Shown here: positions 9,801 to 20,264 of the stretch, piece by piece | How the letters are laid out: each line of letters opens with the position of its first letter | Numbering within the stretch: position 1 is the first letter of the stretch | From: Staphylococcus simulans | Lineage (GTDB): Bacteria > Bacillota > Bacilli > Staphylococcales > Staphylococcaceae | Assembly: GCF_003043455.1 (NCBI RefSeq) | Contig: NZ_PZGG01000005.1 | Span: 1-64,000, forward strand | Reading direction: 5' to 3' | DNA: 64,000 nucleotides | Notes under the pieces: model-generated | The model's database searches: none | What the model saw: the letters and a program-made list of their open reading frames with translations, nothing else | Told to the model about the DNA's origin: nothing | Made by a program: the position numbers and the translations under genes

Positions 9801-10482
9801 GTGCGGTATGCATATAGACTTTCGCAATGTTAGTTAATAATGCTAAGTATTCCTCTTGTGTCTCTGTATTATCATAAGGCTCTACTAGTGAAGATAACCA
9901 TGCCATCGGTTGCGGATTCGCGACTGAGAAATAATACAAGTTCTTAATGATTTTTCTGAACTTATCATCACTTCTGTCTGATGATAAATGTTCTGTTAAA
10001 TCAATAAAGGCTGGATCTAACGCATCATAATAATCCTCTAACACTTCATCAATGGTCTGTTCTAAGAGTAAGATGTTTTCAGCTTCACTGCTGGTTCTGA
10101 AATTCGGGTCAATTTCTAAGACATCATAATGCTGTTGAATGAGTTTCAAACAAAAACTATGCAACGTAGAAATTTGTGCTTGATGAATTTTGACACGTTG
10201 GTTTTTTAAGTGTGTATTGCTTGAATCTTCTAACGATGCTTGTTGGATACGTTGCTCGACTCTGTGCTTCATCTCACGTGCACTTAAGTTCGTAAACGTC
10301 ACAACAAGCAGGCGGTCGACATCAATTTCATCACGCAATATACGTTGAATAATTCTTTCAACCAGTACAGCCGTTTTACCAGAACCCGCTGCAGCTGCTA
10401 CTAAAGTATCTTGACCTTTGGCATAAATACTTTTCCATTGGCCATCTGTCCAAATCACATCATTCGGTTTTTCTGGTATCAT
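6823..10482 (-). CDS. addA: ATP-dependent helicase/nuclease subunit A (AddA/RexA)
   Basis: A 1219-residue UvrD-like helicase with a C-terminal RecB-type nuclease, matching the ~1217 residues of the S. aureus protein. With AddB it resects double-strand DNA ends to Chi and prepares 3' tails for RecA. The Walker A motif is AAAGSGKT (Lys36). Motif Ia is [16 protein letters not shown]. The Walker B motif is [11 protein letters not shown]. Later motifs include [27 protein letters not shown] and [17 protein letters not shown]. The nuclease centre is [21 protein letters not shown] near residue 1145, with the conserved Asp and the DYK signature. Its ATG overlaps the addB stop by four bases (ATGA), so translation is probably coupled. 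Confidence 0.96.
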   Translation of the reverse strand: MIPEKPNDVIWTDGQWKSIYAKGQDTLVAAAAGSGKTAVLVERIIQRILRDEIDVDRLLVVTFTNLSAREMKHRVEQRIQQASLEDSSNTHLKNQRVKIHQAQISTLHSFCLKLIQQHYDVLEIDPNFRTSSEAENILLLEQTIDEVLEDYYDALDPAFIDLTEHLSSDRSDDKFRKIIKNLYYFSVANPQPMAWLSSLVEPYDNTETQEEYLALLTNIAKVYMHTALENLNKSYDLYHEFAGVEKHLEVVESERAFLARAMEGDVLNTELISEHQLPKRFPSITKKLKEANEGFEEGLKLAKSYYDDYKAAVEKVKKDYFSRSAEDLKADMQTLAPRVAVLAQITQDVIEQFSVKKRSRNILDFSDYEHFALQILMDEAGNPTEIARHYRDRFDEILVDEYQDTNRVQEQILSCLKRGDETNGNLFMVGDVKQSIYKFRQADPSLFIEKYNRFNIDGSSGMRIDLSQNFRSRPEVLSTTNYLFKHMMDEAVGEIVYDEAAQLYFGAPFDDRPHPLHLNVLVEEAESELTGDEQEAEYIVNQVETILNEHEVYDIKNKTYRKPTYKDIVILERGYSRSRALQQVFKDRDIPFHVNSKEGYFEQTEVRLVLSFLRTVDNPLQDIYLVGLMRSVIYQFTEDELASIRIVSPNDDYFYQSIQHYMQSEEADAGLVQKLQDFLDDLAFYQAFSLKHPVYQLIDRFYNNRFVIQYFSGLIGGKGRRANLYGLFNKAVEFEKSSFRGLFQFIRFIDELIERGQDFGEENVVGPNDDVVRMMTIHSSKGLEFPFVIYSGLSKQFNKQDLSQPVILNQKYGLGLTYFDTELDITFPSLASVTLKAINENEIISEEMRLMYVALTRAKEQLFLIGRVKSEQALDKMVGTSIAGDKLPVSYRLSAKTPFELIYPIYAKYQSHSITNDLKFEQDIEDLALPLQPKVEIQIDDYSDIKPDEAEDNKEEYRTVSDIIHYQSGQPEVERQIERQLAFEYPYQKDMVKPTKQSVSELKRQLETEESGTSYERVRQYRLGASTYERPQFLRQHQKRKANEIGTLMHTVMQHLPFKPERMTEDELDQYIDRLIEKNIIEDDAKQDIRMKQVMDFINSELYMKIAQSDQIMREVPFVVNQSKVDHDMDQNEDVSIIQGMIDLIYRQDGQYYFVDYKTDAFNQRKSETDEEVGERLKARYKVQMYYYQAALETILKTKVKGSLYFFQYGELRLDDPSH

Positions 10483-13400
10483 GCGTCATCCTCCTCTTCT
10501 TCTGATGTTTGTTTTAATAACTCGATTGGATTAATCGTTTCATCTACTGTACGATAACGTTTACTGTCAATCATGCCGTCCACATGACATACAGAACGAT
10601 AATTACAAAAACGACATGGTAGTTTCTGATCATATTTCATCGGTGCTACTTCAGTATGACCATCCATAATATCAGACGCAATTTGTGTAAAGTTCTGCTT
10701 ATTATGTTCAATAAATTTATAAATCGTATCCGTATCTGCGACAGGATTGCCTTTACCTAATGCGCCGCTCTTCAGCATGTTCAACGGTACAATATCAGAA
10801 GTGAATTGCGGTTCTAAGCGTGAATCTTCCGCTTCAATCACATCTGGATCATTATTGACTAAACCACTTAATCTAAAGGATTTCAATAATTCTTTTTGAC
10901 GTTTTTCCTCATCAATATCTGCCCAATTTGAAAACTTAACTCTTGGTTCATGAACATGGAAGTAAAGTAAGCCGCCCGGCTCTGTTTGTGCTGCTAGATT
11001 GAGTCTCTCTTTATTTTGAAGCACAACATCCATATAAGTCATCATTTGCATTTGAAGTCCATAATACACTTTGGTCAAGTCTAATTCTGAACTGCCTTCT
11101 GATGATTTGTAGTCGATAATATTCACAAAGCTGCGGTCTTGGTTTGTATACGTGTCGATTCGGTCGATCTGACCACGAATATTAATCGGAATGCCTTGTG
11201 TTGTATATAGTGCTTCGGCTTGAAGCTGATCTGCATTTTTCGGCTTTCTTCTAAATGATTTTTCAAACGCTTGGGGTCTGAATTTAGAGAAGCTGCCTTG
11301 GTATTTCAACGCAGTCAATGTGGATTGAACAATGGCACCGATGCGTTGAGACATATAACGATAATGCGCTGTAGAATTTAATAAATTATATTGCACTGTC
11401 GGTAAAATCTGTTCTAACGCTTCTGTTGTCAGTTTACGTATCTGTTGATTCGTCAGATTTTTGAAATCACCTTGAACTTTATCCGCAATATATTTTAAAA
11501 CCGCATGGAAGATATCGCCTAAATCAAAGTTTTCCAACTTATATTTCGTACGTTCATTTAAACGTAAACCATGAGATGCATAGTGCTTGAACGGGCAATT
11601 TTGGTAACCTTCAAAGCGCGATACACTGGCATTAATCGTTGAACCATATAAATCTTTTGTTTGTGTTTCACTCAGTTGTACGGTTTTATTGTCATACGTC
11701 AACGCAGATGTCAGATAGTTCAAGCCTTGTTTCAGCTTATCGTGATTTAGCATTGCTTGATACGCATCCAACCATGATTCAGCAGTTAATTCATGATGCA
11801 GCCAACTTTGAAGTGCTTCAAATAAATTGATTTTTGTTTGATGCGGATGTTCCATTAATGTCAATGGATTTTGTTGTGCAGTAAAGGCAACGTTTTGTAC
11901 CTCTAAATCCGTATATAAATCTTTGATACTTTGAATAAATGGACTTGCTTCTTTTTCATCATTATTTAAGCCCATTAAGCTATATGAAAATGTGACATAA
12001 GTTTTCGCACGTGTCATCGCAATATAACATACAAAGGCTTCATCCATTTGTAAGACATCAGCTGTCGGACTCAGTTCTAATTGCGTTTCTTCTTGGAAAT
12101 ATTTTTTCTCTTCATCACTGATTAAACTTGAATTAGAAATCGCTTGCGGCATAATACCGTCATTCATACCGACGATATAAACATGCGTTTTATTATCCAC
12201 TTTCGCTAAGTCCATCGTACCGATAGACACTTGGTCTAAAGTTTGTGGAATCATCACAAATTCTAATTGTTCTAAACCGACATCAAATAATTCTAAGAAA
12301 CGTTTTTGTGACATCTCGGTATCACCGAAGACTGTCGCAAGATCATCCAGTGTTTGAATCAAACCATTCCAAACTTGGTCTAGTTCTTCAGCTTGTTGAT
12401 GTTTGCCTGCTAAATCTAATTCATCACGCTCTGTCATTAATTGACTTGGTAAATTGAAGGCTTCACATACTTTATAGAAAGCAGCCGCAAATTCAACTGC
12501 GGTATTCGCTTCACTTAAAGCTTGTTCAAATTTTAAAATGTGATGCATCACAAAGTCTTTTAAGTCAATGACACGACGATACACTTCTTCCGTTTCTTCT
12601 GTCATCGGTTGACGTTTTAAGCCCATTTGATTAAATTGTTCGATTTTGAAGTAGTTGTCATCTATCCAACGTTTACCGTAAATGCCTCTTTCTAAGACAA
12701 AGTTTTCTAAGATGTCCGTAAGATAACGACTATCTTCGTATTTACGTGTCAGCACTTGTGTTTTGAATAAGCGCATCAACGGTTCAAAACTCCATTTTGT
12801 TTCGATGACTTCAATTAATGAACGTAACATTTCCATCACTGGATGATGTGTCATAGATTGTTTTGTATCAATATTAAATGGAATGTCGTATTCAGGCATA
12901 ACACTTTCCATTAAATGCGCGTAGGCTTCGTCACGATAGAGAATAGCGACGTCTTGGAAGCGGATATTTTCTTCACGTGCTTTACGAATGATGTCTCGCG
13001 CAATCGCATTCACTTCTTCACGTACATTAGAAGCTTCTAAAATATTAACGTGTCCGTTGTTGGGTTGCGGAATGACTTGAAGCGCATCAAACTGTGTTTC
13101 TAATTGATTCAAATCTGAGTTGTCAAAACGGTGTTGTGTCGTAAATTGTCGTTGATTCAATTTAATGTTTAATTGGTCCGCAATCTCTTCTAAATGCGTT
13201 AATACAGATGAGGTCTTTCTAAATAAACTAAACGGATCTTTATTACCATCAGTTGTCAGTAAGACATTCACAGACTTCGCATATTTTACTAATGTTTCAA
13301 TAATTAAATACTCTAGTGTTGAGAAGTTATGGAAACCATCTATGTATATCTCAGCGCGTTTTAACCACTCTGAATTTTCCATACATTCTACAAACTTATA

Positions 13401-13958
13401 AAGTGTATCTTCTGATGAAACAAAGTTGCCTTTTAAGCGTTCTTCTAAATGATGATAAACTAACGCAATATCATGCAGCTTATCTTGTGTTCTTGGTTGG
13501 AGTTGATTTTCAGCAATAAATAAATCTAATTGGTCAGGTGTGACCGCATACTTTTTAAAGTCTTGAATTTGTTCTGTCAATTTTGAACTGAAACCATAAT
13601 ATTTAACTTGTGATTGGTATAAATTTAATGATTTACGTTGGTCTTGTAAAATATCAAAGACCATCATTTCCATGGCACCTTTTGAAACGTAATCTTCTGT
13701 CAGACCCCCGATTTCTTGAAAGATTCTGTGACTGAGTCGCTCAAAGTGAAGGACTTCAGCACGTAAACTCCCATTTAACTCTGGGTCTTTCACAAAGTCT
13801 TGTTCAATTTGGAAAGTACTTTGTGTCGGCGCAATAATAATAATCGGATCACCTAAAGGATCTTGTTTCATTTTTTGTTTGATTTCGTCTAACATCGCAT
13901 GGGACTTTCCAGTTCCAGCGCGACCGATATATGCGTTAAATTCAGTCACCTTTCTCAC
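10479..13958 (-). CDS. addB: ATP-dependent helicase/nuclease subunit B (AddB/RexB)
   Basis: A 1159-residue partner of AddA. It keeps a Walker A site (GRAGTGKS, Lys18) but has a helicase-like core specialised for Chi recognition, and it carries a second nuclease domain near the C-terminus (around [11 protein letters not shown] and [12 protein letters not shown]). Four cysteines that hold the 4Fe-4S cluster in the Bacillus protein are present with the same spacing: Cys788 in QNCPFKHY and Cys1115, Cys1118 and Cys1124 in [10 protein letters not shown]. The gene is first in the addB-addA operon and has its own ribosome binding site (AGAGGTG). A terminator separates it from spsB upstream. Confidence 0.96.
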   Translation of the reverse strand: MRKVTEFNAYIGRAGTGKSHAMLDEIKQKMKQDPLGDPIIIIAPTQSTFQIEQDFVKDPELNGSLRAEVLHFERLSHRIFQEIGGLTEDYVSKGAMEMMVFDILQDQRKSLNLYQSQVKYYGFSSKLTEQIQDFKKYAVTPDQLDLFIAENQLQPRTQDKLHDIALVYHHLEERLKGNFVSSEDTLYKFVECMENSEWLKRAEIYIDGFHNFSTLEYLIIETLVKYAKSVNVLLTTDGNKDPFSLFRKTSSVLTHLEEIADQLNIKLNQRQFTTQHRFDNSDLNQLETQFDALQVIPQPNNGHVNILEASNVREEVNAIARDIIRKAREENIRFQDVAILYRDEAYAHLMESVMPEYDIPFNIDTKQSMTHHPVMEMLRSLIEVIETKWSFEPLMRLFKTQVLTRKYEDSRYLTDILENFVLERGIYGKRWIDDNYFKIEQFNQMGLKRQPMTEETEEVYRRVIDLKDFVMHHILKFEQALSEANTAVEFAAAFYKVCEAFNLPSQLMTERDELDLAGKHQQAEELDQVWNGLIQTLDDLATVFGDTEMSQKRFLELFDVGLEQLEFVMIPQTLDQVSIGTMDLAKVDNKTHVYIVGMNDGIMPQAISNSSLISDEEKKYFQEETQLELSPTADVLQMDEAFVCYIAMTRAKTYVTFSYSLMGLNNDEKEASPFIQSIKDLYTDLEVQNVAFTAQQNPLTLMEHPHQTKINLFEALQSWLHHELTAESWLDAYQAMLNHDKLKQGLNYLTSALTYDNKTVQLSETQTKDLYGSTINASVSRFEGYQNCPFKHYASHGLRLNERTKYKLENFDLGDIFHAVLKYIADKVQGDFKNLTNQQIRKLTTEALEQILPTVQYNLLNSTAHYRYMSQRIGAIVQSTLTALKYQGSFSKFRPQAFEKSFRRKPKNADQLQAEALYTTQGIPINIRGQIDRIDTYTNQDRSFVNIIDYKSSEGSSELDLTKVYYGLQMQMMTYMDVVLQNKERLNLAAQTEPGGLLYFHVHEPRVKFSNWADIDEEKRQKELLKSFRLSGLVNNDPDVIEAEDSRLEPQFTSDIVPLNMLKSGALGKGNPVADTDTIYKFIEHNKQNFTQIASDIMDGHTEVAPMKYDQKLPCRFCNYRSVCHVDGMIDSKRYRTVDETINPIELLKQTSEEEEDDA

Positions 13959-14022
13959 CTCTTTGTCATTTATTGTAGCACATATGTTCTCATAGTTTCG
14001 TGCTTCTTCCCTTATAAATATG

Positions 14023-14066
14023 AAAAGAGTTGATACTTATTTTTGAATGAAAGTATCAACTCTTTT
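14023..14066 (-). terminator. Terminator of the signal peptidase operon
   Basis: Sixteen-base arms AAAAGAGTTGATACTT and AAGTATCAACTCTTTT enclose 12 bases, just beyond the spsB stop on the minus strand. It separates spsB from addB. Confidence 0.85.
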
Positions 14067-14086
14067 CGTCATATCTATCTTAACAT

Positions 14087-14653
14087 TTAGTTTTCTGCTG
14101 GATTGAAGTTCACTTTGAATTTCGTTAAAGGCCAGTAACGTAAGCTGACTTTACCGACAACTTGATCTTCTTTAATTAAACCGAATGAACGGCTATCTTT
14201 ACTCACTTCACGGTTATCCCCAAGGACTAATAATTTACCTTTTGGAATTTTGTTTGTGCCATCTGAGTTTGGCAAGTTTTTAACTTGAAGCGTACCTGTG
14301 ATTTCATCATAACTCTTATGTTTTTCATTATAATCTAAGTACGGTTCTTTCACTTTTTTACCATTTACATATAATACGTCATGTTTATATTCTACGCTGT
14401 CACCAGGTGTTCCGATGACACGTTTCACATAGTCGCTTTTTTTATCTGCATGGAAGACAATCACATTACCTTTATCAAGACCGCCCATTTTAAAGCCGAT
14501 CACATTGACGATTACTTTTTCACCATCTTTTAACGTCGGAAACATAGAATCTCCGCGTACAGTATAAGATTTAGCAACAAAATTATAAATCAATAAGATT
14601 AACACCAGCGCTATAGCTATGGCTATAATCCACTCTTTTAATTCTTTTTTCAC
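14087..14653 (-). CDS. spsB: Type I signal peptidase SpsB (active)
   Basis: A 188-residue membrane-bound serine protease that removes signal peptides from secreted proteins, including the giant surface proteins in this window. One N-terminal membrane segment (residues ~8-26) is followed by the extracytoplasmic catalytic domain. The nucleophile Ser36 lies in RGDSMFPTL and the general base Lys77 in DYVKRVIGTPGD, the same residue numbers as in S. aureus SpsB. The conserved box LVLGDNREVSKDSRSFG follows. It lies 16 bases downstream of spsA in one operon and is normally essential. Confidence 0.96.
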   Translation of the reverse strand: MKKELKEWIIAIAIALVLILLIYNFVAKSYTVRGDSMFPTLKDGEKVIVNVIGFKMGGLDKGNVIVFHADKKSDYVKRVIGTPGDSVEYKHDVLYVNGKKVKEPYLDYNEKHKSYDEITGTLQVKNLPNSDGTNKIPKGKLLVLGDNREVSKDSRSFGLIKEDQVVGKVSLRYWPLTKFKVNFNPAEN

Positions 14654-14669
14654 TGTAAAAACACCTCAA

Positions 14670-15194
14670 TTATTCATTAAATGAAATTTTAAAATCACGC
14701 CATGGATAATATCTTAAGAACACCGTACCTATAATATCTTGTTGATGTATCGTTCCGAACTTTCTCGAATCACGCAAATCAGAGCGATCATCGTTCAATA
14801 TTAAATAGTGTTTAGGTGCTAAGATATCTCCTTCTGAATGTTTAATATTGCGTAATGCTAAAGTTTGAATAGGATGTTGTACCTGATAACTTTCATTTAC
14901 TTGTTGGTCATCTCGATACAATTGACCCGCTTTTATTTCGACAGACTCACCAGGTGTCCCAATGACCCGTCCAAAATAGATACGTCCTTGATGACGATAC
15001 ATGATGATATCACTATTATGTATTTGGTTGAAAGTTGTTTGTACTTTACTGACCAAAATACGATCATCCTGATGCAATGCAGGTGACATCTGATTAGAAT
15101 GTACCACTGCACCGATTAAGATAAAAGCTTGAATCAACATTACAATAATAATCGCAATTATCAAGGAAAGCAAATATTTTACAATTTTTCTCAC
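14670..15194 (-). CDS. spsA: Inactive signal peptidase homologue SpsA
   Basis: A 174-residue homologue of SpsB with the same membrane anchor and fold markers (GRVIGTPGESVEI, LNDDRSDLRDSRKFG) but without the catalytic pair. Where SpsB has RGDSMFPTL this protein has HSNQMSPAL, so the serine is replaced by Gln35. Where SpsB has DYVKRVIGTPG it has YFGRVIGTPG, so the lysine is replaced by Gly. SpsA of S. aureus is likewise considered catalytically inactive. It sits 16 bases upstream of spsB and 15 bases downstream of the VTT-family gene, and its conservation suggests a structural or regulatory role beside SpsB. Confidence 0.93.
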   Translation of the reverse strand: MRKIVKYLLSLIIAIIIVMLIQAFILIGAVVHSNQMSPALHQDDRILVSKVQTTFNQIHNSDIIMYRHQGRIYFGRVIGTPGESVEIKAGQLYRDDQQVNESYQVQHPIQTLALRNIKHSEGDILAPKHYLILNDDRSDLRDSRKFGTIHQQDIIGTVFLRYYPWRDFKISFNE

Positions 15195-15209
15195 TATTTA
15201 TCTCCTTCG

Positions 15210-15773
15210 TTATTTTATGAAACGACGCTCCAACTTTCTGCTGACCACCCAAAGAGCTGCTAAAATCACAATCACTAACACAACACGAATCGGGCTCTCT
15301 AAAATGCTATGCATTTCCCTGCCTAAAATACCTGTTAATGCCATCGCAATCAAGTTTGAAACAGCTAATACAATAAAGAAAGTTTGACGTTTCATTTGAG
15401 ACAAGCCAGCTACAACATTCATTAAAGAACTAGGAGTGAACGGAAAGCACAACAAAATAAAAATAGGTGTCACACCTTGATGATTAACAAAGCCCAAAAA
15501 CTTTTGCACTTCTTTTCGTTCTTTCACTTTATCCATGAATTTAGAGTTCGCAAAATAACGTATGATTAAAAAGACAACGAAACTCCCTAAAAATGTGCCG
15601 AGCCACGAGATAATAATCCCTAAAAATAGTCCGAACGTATCCACATTAACAAACACAAATACAAACATCGGCAAAATAGGAATAAACGATTCTAAAAATG
15701 GCAATAAGAATCCAAGTAAATCCCCATAGTCCCCCATTGCTCGCATCCACTGTTCAATTTGATCTGCTGACAT
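15210..15773 (-). CDS. TVP38/TMEM64 (VTT domain) family membrane protein
   Basis: A 187-residue polytopic membrane protein. The VTT signature is present: FLESFIPILPMFVFVFVN at residues ~27-44, then GTFLGSFVVFLIIRYF, and FILLCFPFTPSSLMNVVAGLS near 110-130. Members of this DedA-related group are linked to lipid scrambling or transport, and no substrate can be given here. It is the first gene of the VTT-spsA-spsB operon on the minus strand. The physical link with the signal peptidases may reflect a shared membrane role or only shared expression. About five to six hydrophobic segments are visible. Confidence 0.82.
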   Translation of the reverse strand: MSADQIEQWMRAMGDYGDLLGFLLPFLESFIPILPMFVFVFVNVDTFGLFLGIIISWLGTFLGSFVVFLIIRYFANSKFMDKVKERKEVQKFLGFVNHQGVTPIFILLCFPFTPSSLMNVVAGLSQMKRQTFFIVLAVSNLIAMALTGILGREMHSILESPIRVVLVIVILAALWVVSRKLERRFIK

Positions 15774-15850
15774 AACTTCACCTGTCTCTCACTCTTCTTC
15801 GATTACTACTATTATATAAGGAACAGGTGTATTTTGAAACTAAAAAAAGA

Positions 15851-15882
15851 ACTCCCATATTACTAATCAGCAATATGAGAGT
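15851..15882 (-). terminator. Terminator of pgi
   Basis: On the minus strand, arms ACTCTCATATT and AATATGGGAGT with a 10-base loop are followed by TTCTTTTTTT. It starts 19 bases beyond the pgi stop. Confidence 0.85.
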
Positions 15883-15900
15883 CTTACATTTATTTCAGAA

Positions 15901-17232
15901 TTATAAACGTTCTTCTAATTCTTGTTTTTTATCTTCGTAACCTGGTTTACCAAGTAATGCGAACATATTTTGTTTATATGCTTCTACACCTGGTTGGTTG
16001 AATGGGTTAACGCCTAATTGGTAACCGCTCATCGCACAAGCTAATTCGAAGAAGTATACTAAATAACCGAATGTTTCTGGGTCAATACTTGGTACTTTAA
16101 CAACTAAGTTTGGTACTTCGCCGTCAGTGTGCGCAAGCAATGTACCTTCGAATGCTTTAGTATTTACTTCATCAATTGTTTTACCAGCAAGGTAGTTCAA
16201 GCCATCTAAGTCATCTGCATCTTCTTCGATTGTAATATCGAATTTAGGATTTTCAACTTTAACCACTGTTTCAAATAAGAAACGACGGCCTTCTTGTACG
16301 TATTGTCCTAATGAGTGCAAGTCAGTTGTGTAGTTAGCACTTGAAGGATAGATACCTTTGAAGTCTTTACCTTCAGATTCGCCGTATAATTGTTTCCACC
16401 ATTCATTGAAGTATTGTAATGATGGTTCGTAGTTGATCAACATTTCAGTTGTATAACCTTTAGCGTATAAGATGTTACGTAATGTCGCATATTGGTATGC
16501 GATGTTTTCAGATAAATCATCTGATTTCAATTCTTCACGTGCTTTAGCAGCACCATCCATCATCGCTTGGATATCAATACCTGCAGCTGCAATCGGTAAT
16601 AAACCTACAGCTGTTAATACTGAATAACGGCCGCCTACATCATCAGGCACTACGAATGTTTCGTAACCTTCGTTTGTTGCTAATTGTTTTAAAGCACCTT
16701 TTTCTTTATCTGTAGTCGCAAAGATACGTGATTTTGCTTCTTCTTTACCGTATTTATCTTCTAATAACTGTTTAAAGAGTCTGAAAGCAACAGCCGGTTC
16801 AGTTGTAGTACCTGATTTAGAAATAACGTTGACTGAATAATCTTTACCGTCAAGGTATTCAATTAAATCATGTAAGTAAGTTGATGATAAATGGTTACCC
16901 GCAAATACGATTTCAGGGTATTCATCACTTGTTCTGAATGCTGAACTTAACATTTCAATCGCAGCACGCGCACCTAAATAAGAACCACCGATACCGATGA
17001 CAACTAATACATCAGAATGTTCTTTGATGCGTTTAGCTGCTTCTAAGATACGAGAGAATTCTTCTTTATCATAATCTACTGGTAAATCTAACCAGCCTAA
17101 AAAGTCATTGCCTGCGCCTGTACCTTCATGAATAACGCGATGAATTGTTTTTACGATTTCTTGTTGTTGTGTTAATTCGTGTTCGTCAACGAATTTTAAA
17201 GCTTTACTATAGTCTAGCTCAATATGTGTCAT
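15901..17232 (-). CDS. pgi: Glucose-6-phosphate isomerase
   Basis: A 443-residue enzyme interconverting glucose 6-phosphate and fructose 6-phosphate. Family signatures are visible: [16 protein letters not shown] near residue 75, [20 protein letters not shown] near 133, [19 protein letters not shown] near 200, and the C-terminal [22 protein letters not shown]. The start is placed at MTHIELDYS because AGGAGG lies 8 bases before it and the resulting length equals that of the S. aureus enzyme; a start 33 bases upstream would bury the binding site. A predicted promoter precedes it (17266-17295) and a terminator follows. Confidence 0.96.
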   Translation of the reverse strand: MTHIELDYSKALKFVDEHELTQQQEIVKTIHRVIHEGTGAGNDFLGWLDLPVDYDKEEFSRILEAAKRIKEHSDVLVVIGIGGSYLGARAAIEMLSSAFRTSDEYPEIVFAGNHLSSTYLHDLIEYLDGKDYSVNVISKSGTTTEPAVAFRLFKQLLEDKYGKEEAKSRIFATTDKEKGALKQLATNEGYETFVVPDDVGGRYSVLTAVGLLPIAAAGIDIQAMMDGAAKAREELKSDDLSENIAYQYATLRNILYAKGYTTEMLINYEPSLQYFNEWWKQLYGESEGKDFKGIYPSSANYTTDLHSLGQYVQEGRRFLFETVVKVENPKFDITIEEDADDLDGLNYLAGKTIDEVNTKAFEGTLLAHTDGEVPNLVVKVPSIDPETFGYLVYFFELACAMSGYQLGVNPFNQPGVEAYKQNMFALLGKPGYEDKKQELEERL

Positions 17233-17265
17233 TTGAACTGCCTCCTGCTTTTTGATTTCACTCAC

Positions 17266-17295
17266 ATTTTACTAAATTTCTGATAATACAATCAA
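17266..17295 (-). promoter_or_regulatory. Predicted pgi promoter
   Basis: On the minus strand, TTGATT (17295-17290), an 18-base spacer and TAAAAT (17271-17266) precede the pgi start by about 34 bases. Motif match only. The rest of the ~330-base pgi-argG interval holds a small hairpin (CCCTG/CAGGG near 17425-17440) and a likely argG -10 (TATGAT, 17513-17518); I see no gene in it. Confidence 0.45.
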
Positions 17296-17565
17296 TAAAA
17301 CTGTCTATGAAATTGAAGGACTCGCCTTAATTGTGAAAAAATCGTCATTTTTTACTATTTTGCTAGGAAATTAAGTGGTTTACATTCTATAGTTTTTATG
17401 AATTTTGCATACATTTGGAACCAGCCCTGCTGTCACAGGGTATAAATGAGTGAGATTTCATCTTTTTGTATATTTATGTAAAATAATGGTTTATTTCTCA
17501 TCTTCAATCTGCTATGATAATAACATGTTAAAAAATTCAAACTATTCTAACGAGGTGTAAAGATT

Positions 17566-18768
17566 ATGAAGGATAAAATCGTATTAGCCTATTCAGGCGG
17601 ATTAGATACTAGTGTGGCAGTAAAGTGGCTGATCGATAAAGGTTACGATGTAGTTGCTTGTTGTTTAGACGTCGGCGAAGGAAAAGATTTAGATCAAGTT
17701 TATCAAAAAGCATTAGATATGGGCGCAGTAGAATGCTATATCATTGATGCGACGAAAGAATTCAGCGATGACTATGTTGCTTATGCAATTAAAGGTAATT
17801 TAATGTATGAAAACACATACCCAGTGGTTTCAGCATTATCTCGCCCATTAATCTCTAAAAAATTAGTTGAAATTGCTGAAAAAACAGATGCAGTAGGTAT
17901 TGCACATGGCTGTACTGGTAAAGGTAACGACCAAGTACGTTTTGAAGTAGCCATCAAAGCGTTGAACCCTAAATTGAAAGTATTTGCACCGGTACGTTCA
18001 TGGGGTTGGAGTCGTGAAGAGGAAATTGATTATGCAATCAAAAATAATATTCCAGTACCTATCAACCATGACTCTCCTTACTCTATCGACCAAAACTTAT
18101 GGGGCCGTGCTAACGAATGTGGAATTTTAGAAGATCCTTACGCAGCACCGCCTGCAGATGCATTTGATTTAACTCGAGAAATCGAAGATACACCAGATAC
18201 ACCTGATGAAATCGTTTTGAAGTTTGAAAAAGGAATTCCAGTAGAAGTCGATGGAAAAGCATATCCATTAGATGATTTAATTCTTTATTTAAACGACTTA
18301 GCAGGTAAACATGGTATCGGACGTATTGACCATGTTGAAAACAGATTAGTCGGTATTAAATCACGTGAAGTCTACGAAACACCAGGCGCTGAAGTCATTC
18401 TTAAAGCACATAAAGCTTTAGAAACTATCACATTGACAAAAGATGTGGCACACTTCAAACCTGTGATTGAAAAACAATTCGCAGAACAAACCTACAATGG
18501 TTTATGGTTCTCACCTTTAACTGATTCATTAAAAGCATTCATCGATTCGACACAAGAACATGTCAGCGGTGAAGTACGTGTGAAATTATTTAAAGGTAAT
18601 GCGGTTGTAAATGGCAGAAAATCTCCATATTCTCTTTACAACAAAGAGCTTGCGACATATACAAAAGAAGATGCCTTCAACCAAGAAGCAGCAGTAGGAT
18701 TTATTGAAATTTACGGCTTGCCGACTGAAGTCAATTCTATGTTGCATGGAGGTTATTCACATGAGTAA
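17566..18768 (+). CDS. argG: Argininosuccinate synthase
   Basis: A 400-residue ATP-dependent ligase that joins citrulline and aspartate to argininosuccinate, the penultimate step of arginine biosynthesis. The N-type ATP pyrophosphatase loop is [12 protein letters not shown] (residues 8-19). Other family blocks are [36 protein letters not shown], and [25 protein letters not shown] lies 8 bases before the ATG. It overlaps argH by eight bases, so the two are translated as a coupled pair. A -10-like TATGAT lies about 50 bases upstream; the -35 is weak, which would fit activated or repressed expression. Confidence 0.97.
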   Translation: MKDKIVLAYSGGLDTSVAVKWLIDKGYDVVACCLDVGEGKDLDQVYQKALDMGAVECYIIDATKEFSDDYVAYAIKGNLMYENTYPVVSALSRPLISKKLVEIAEKTDAVGIAHGCTGKGNDQVRFEVAIKALNPKLKVFAPVRSWGWSREEEIDYAIKNNIPVPINHDSPYSIDQNLWGRANECGILEDPYAAPPADAFDLTREIEDTPDTPDEIVLKFEKGIPVEVDGKAYPLDDLILYLNDLAGKHGIGRIDHVENRLVGIKSREVYETPGAEVILKAHKALETITLTKDVAHFKPVIEKQFAEQTYNGLWFSPLTDSLKAFIDSTQEHVSGEVRVKLFKGNAVVNGRKSPYSLYNKELATYTKEDAFNQEAAVGFIEIYGLPTEVNSMLHGGYSHE

Positions 18769-20134
18769 AAAAGCCTGGGGCGGTCGCTTCCAAGCAGAAC
18801 CTGAAGCGTGGGTAGATGCTTTTAACGCCTCTATTCACTTTGACCACCTATTAATAGATGAAGATATTCAAGGAAGTATTGCACATGCGACGATGCTGGC
18901 ACAACAAGGCATCCTTACTTCTGAAGAAAGCGAAACCATTATTAAGGGACTCCAGGACATCCAACAAGATTACCACGATGGTAAAGTTGAATTCACAGAA
19001 GCTTTAGAAGATATTCACTTGAACATCGAACATGAATTAATCGAACGTATCGGACCAGTCGGCGGTAAACTGCACACTGGCCGTAGTCGTAATGATCAAG
19101 TCGCAACAGACATGCATCTCTATACAAAGAAAGCAGTCAAAGAAATTATTGACTTGATTCATTCCTTACAAGATACGATTGTTTCACTTGCAGATAAACA
19201 TGTCGACACAATCATGCCAGGTTATACGCATTTACAACGTGCACAGCCCATTTCTTTTGCACATCATGTCATGACCTACTTCTGGATGTTAGAGCGTGAT
19301 AAAGCGCGCTTTAACGATGCATTAAAACGTATCGATATCAATCCTTTAGGCGCTGCCGCTTTAAGTGGTACAACGCATCCGATTGATCGTCAAAAAACAC
19401 AAGAACTTTTAGATTTTGCATCACTTTACGAAAATAGTTTAGATGCTGTCAGTGACCGTGATTATATCGTAGAAACACTTAACGCGATTTCGCTTGCCAT
19501 GATTCATTTATCACGTTTTTCTGAAGAAATTATTTTCTGGTCAACAGATGAAGCTAAATTTATTACGTTGTCAGATGCCTTTTCAACAGGTTCATCTATC
19601 ATGCCGCAGAAAAAGAATCCAGATATGGCAGAATTAATTCGTGGTAAAACAGGACGTACGACAGGTCATTTAGTCAGTATGTTAATGACATTAAAAGGAT
19701 TGCCATTAGCATACAATAAAGATATGCAAGAAGATAAAGAAGGTTTATTTGATGCGGTGCATACAGTCACAGGATCACTACGTATCTTTGAAGGCATGCT
19801 CGCAACACTAACTGTGAATACAGATCGTTTAAACGAAACGGTGCATAAAGACTTCTCTAACGCGACAGAACTTGCGGATTATTTAGTAGAAAAAGATATT
19901 CCATTCAGAGAAGCACATGCGATTGTAGGTCAAATCGTTTACTGGTGTATCCAACACGATTGTTATTTACTCGATGTGCCACTTGAAAAATATCAAGAAT
20001 TCTCACCTACTATTGATGAAACCATTTATAGTTATCTAAAACCTGAAAACTGTTTGAAACGTAGAAAAAGCTATGGTTCAACAGGACAAGAATCTGTACG
20101 TCATCAAATTGAAGTCGCCAAAGCTTTATTGTAA
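18761..20134 (+). CDS. argH: Argininosuccinate lyase
   Basis: A 457-residue member of the fumarase/aspartase superfamily, cleaving argininosuccinate to arginine and fumarate. The start [11 protein letters not shown] is typical. [16 protein letters not shown] lies near residue 106, and the superfamily signature [12 protein letters not shown], with the catalytic serine loop, begins near residue 277. The ATG at 18761 lies inside the last codons of argG and is preceded by ATGGAGG at 7-8 bases. The frame is open further upstream, but that part overlaps argG and carries no family sequence. The pair ends at a strong terminator. Confidence 0.96.
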   Translation: MSKKAWGGRFQAEPEAWVDAFNASIHFDHLLIDEDIQGSIAHATMLAQQGILTSEESETIIKGLQDIQQDYHDGKVEFTEALEDIHLNIEHELIERIGPVGGKLHTGRSRNDQVATDMHLYTKKAVKEIIDLIHSLQDTIVSLADKHVDTIMPGYTHLQRAQPISFAHHVMTYFWMLERDKARFNDALKRIDINPLGAAALSGTTHPIDRQKTQELLDFASLYENSLDAVSDRDYIVETLNAISLAMIHLSRFSEEIIFWSTDEAKFITLSDAFSTGSSIMPQKKNPDMAELIRGKTGRTTGHLVSMLMTLKGLPLAYNKDMQEDKEGLFDAVHTVTGSLRIFEGMLATLTVNTDRLNETVHKDFSNATELADYLVEKDIPFREAHAIVGQIVYWCIQHDCYLLDVPLEKYQEFSPTIDETIYSYLKPENCLKRRKSYGSTGQESVRHQIEVAKALL

Positions 20135-20142
20135 TGCTATAT

Positions 20143-20179
20143 AGCCATTATCTGAAACACATCAGATAATGGCTTTTTC
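20143..20179 (+). terminator. Terminator of argGH
   Basis: Arms AGCCATTATCTGA and TCAGATAATGGCT with a 6-base loop run into TTTTTC, nine bases beyond the argH stop. Confidence 0.92.
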
Positions 20180-20210
20180 ATTATTTATGAATTTAAAAAT
20201 TAACGAAAAA

Positions 20211-20242
20211 AAGACCCTATCAGATTTCACTGATAAGGTCTT
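20211..20242 (-). terminator. Terminator of gudB
   Basis: On the minus strand, arms AAGACCTTATCAG and CTGATAGGGTCTT with a 6-base loop are followed by a run of T. It lies 22 bases beyond the gudB stop and faces the argGH terminator. Confidence 0.9.
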
Positions 20243-20264
20243 GATTTCGTTATGAGCTGTAAAC

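Noticed and set aside
17400-17445. Hairpin with CCCTG/CAGGG arms upstream of argG considered as a riboswitch or attenuator
   Set aside because: Only a 5-base stem with no alternative structure or T-run; too little to support a regulatory RNA.
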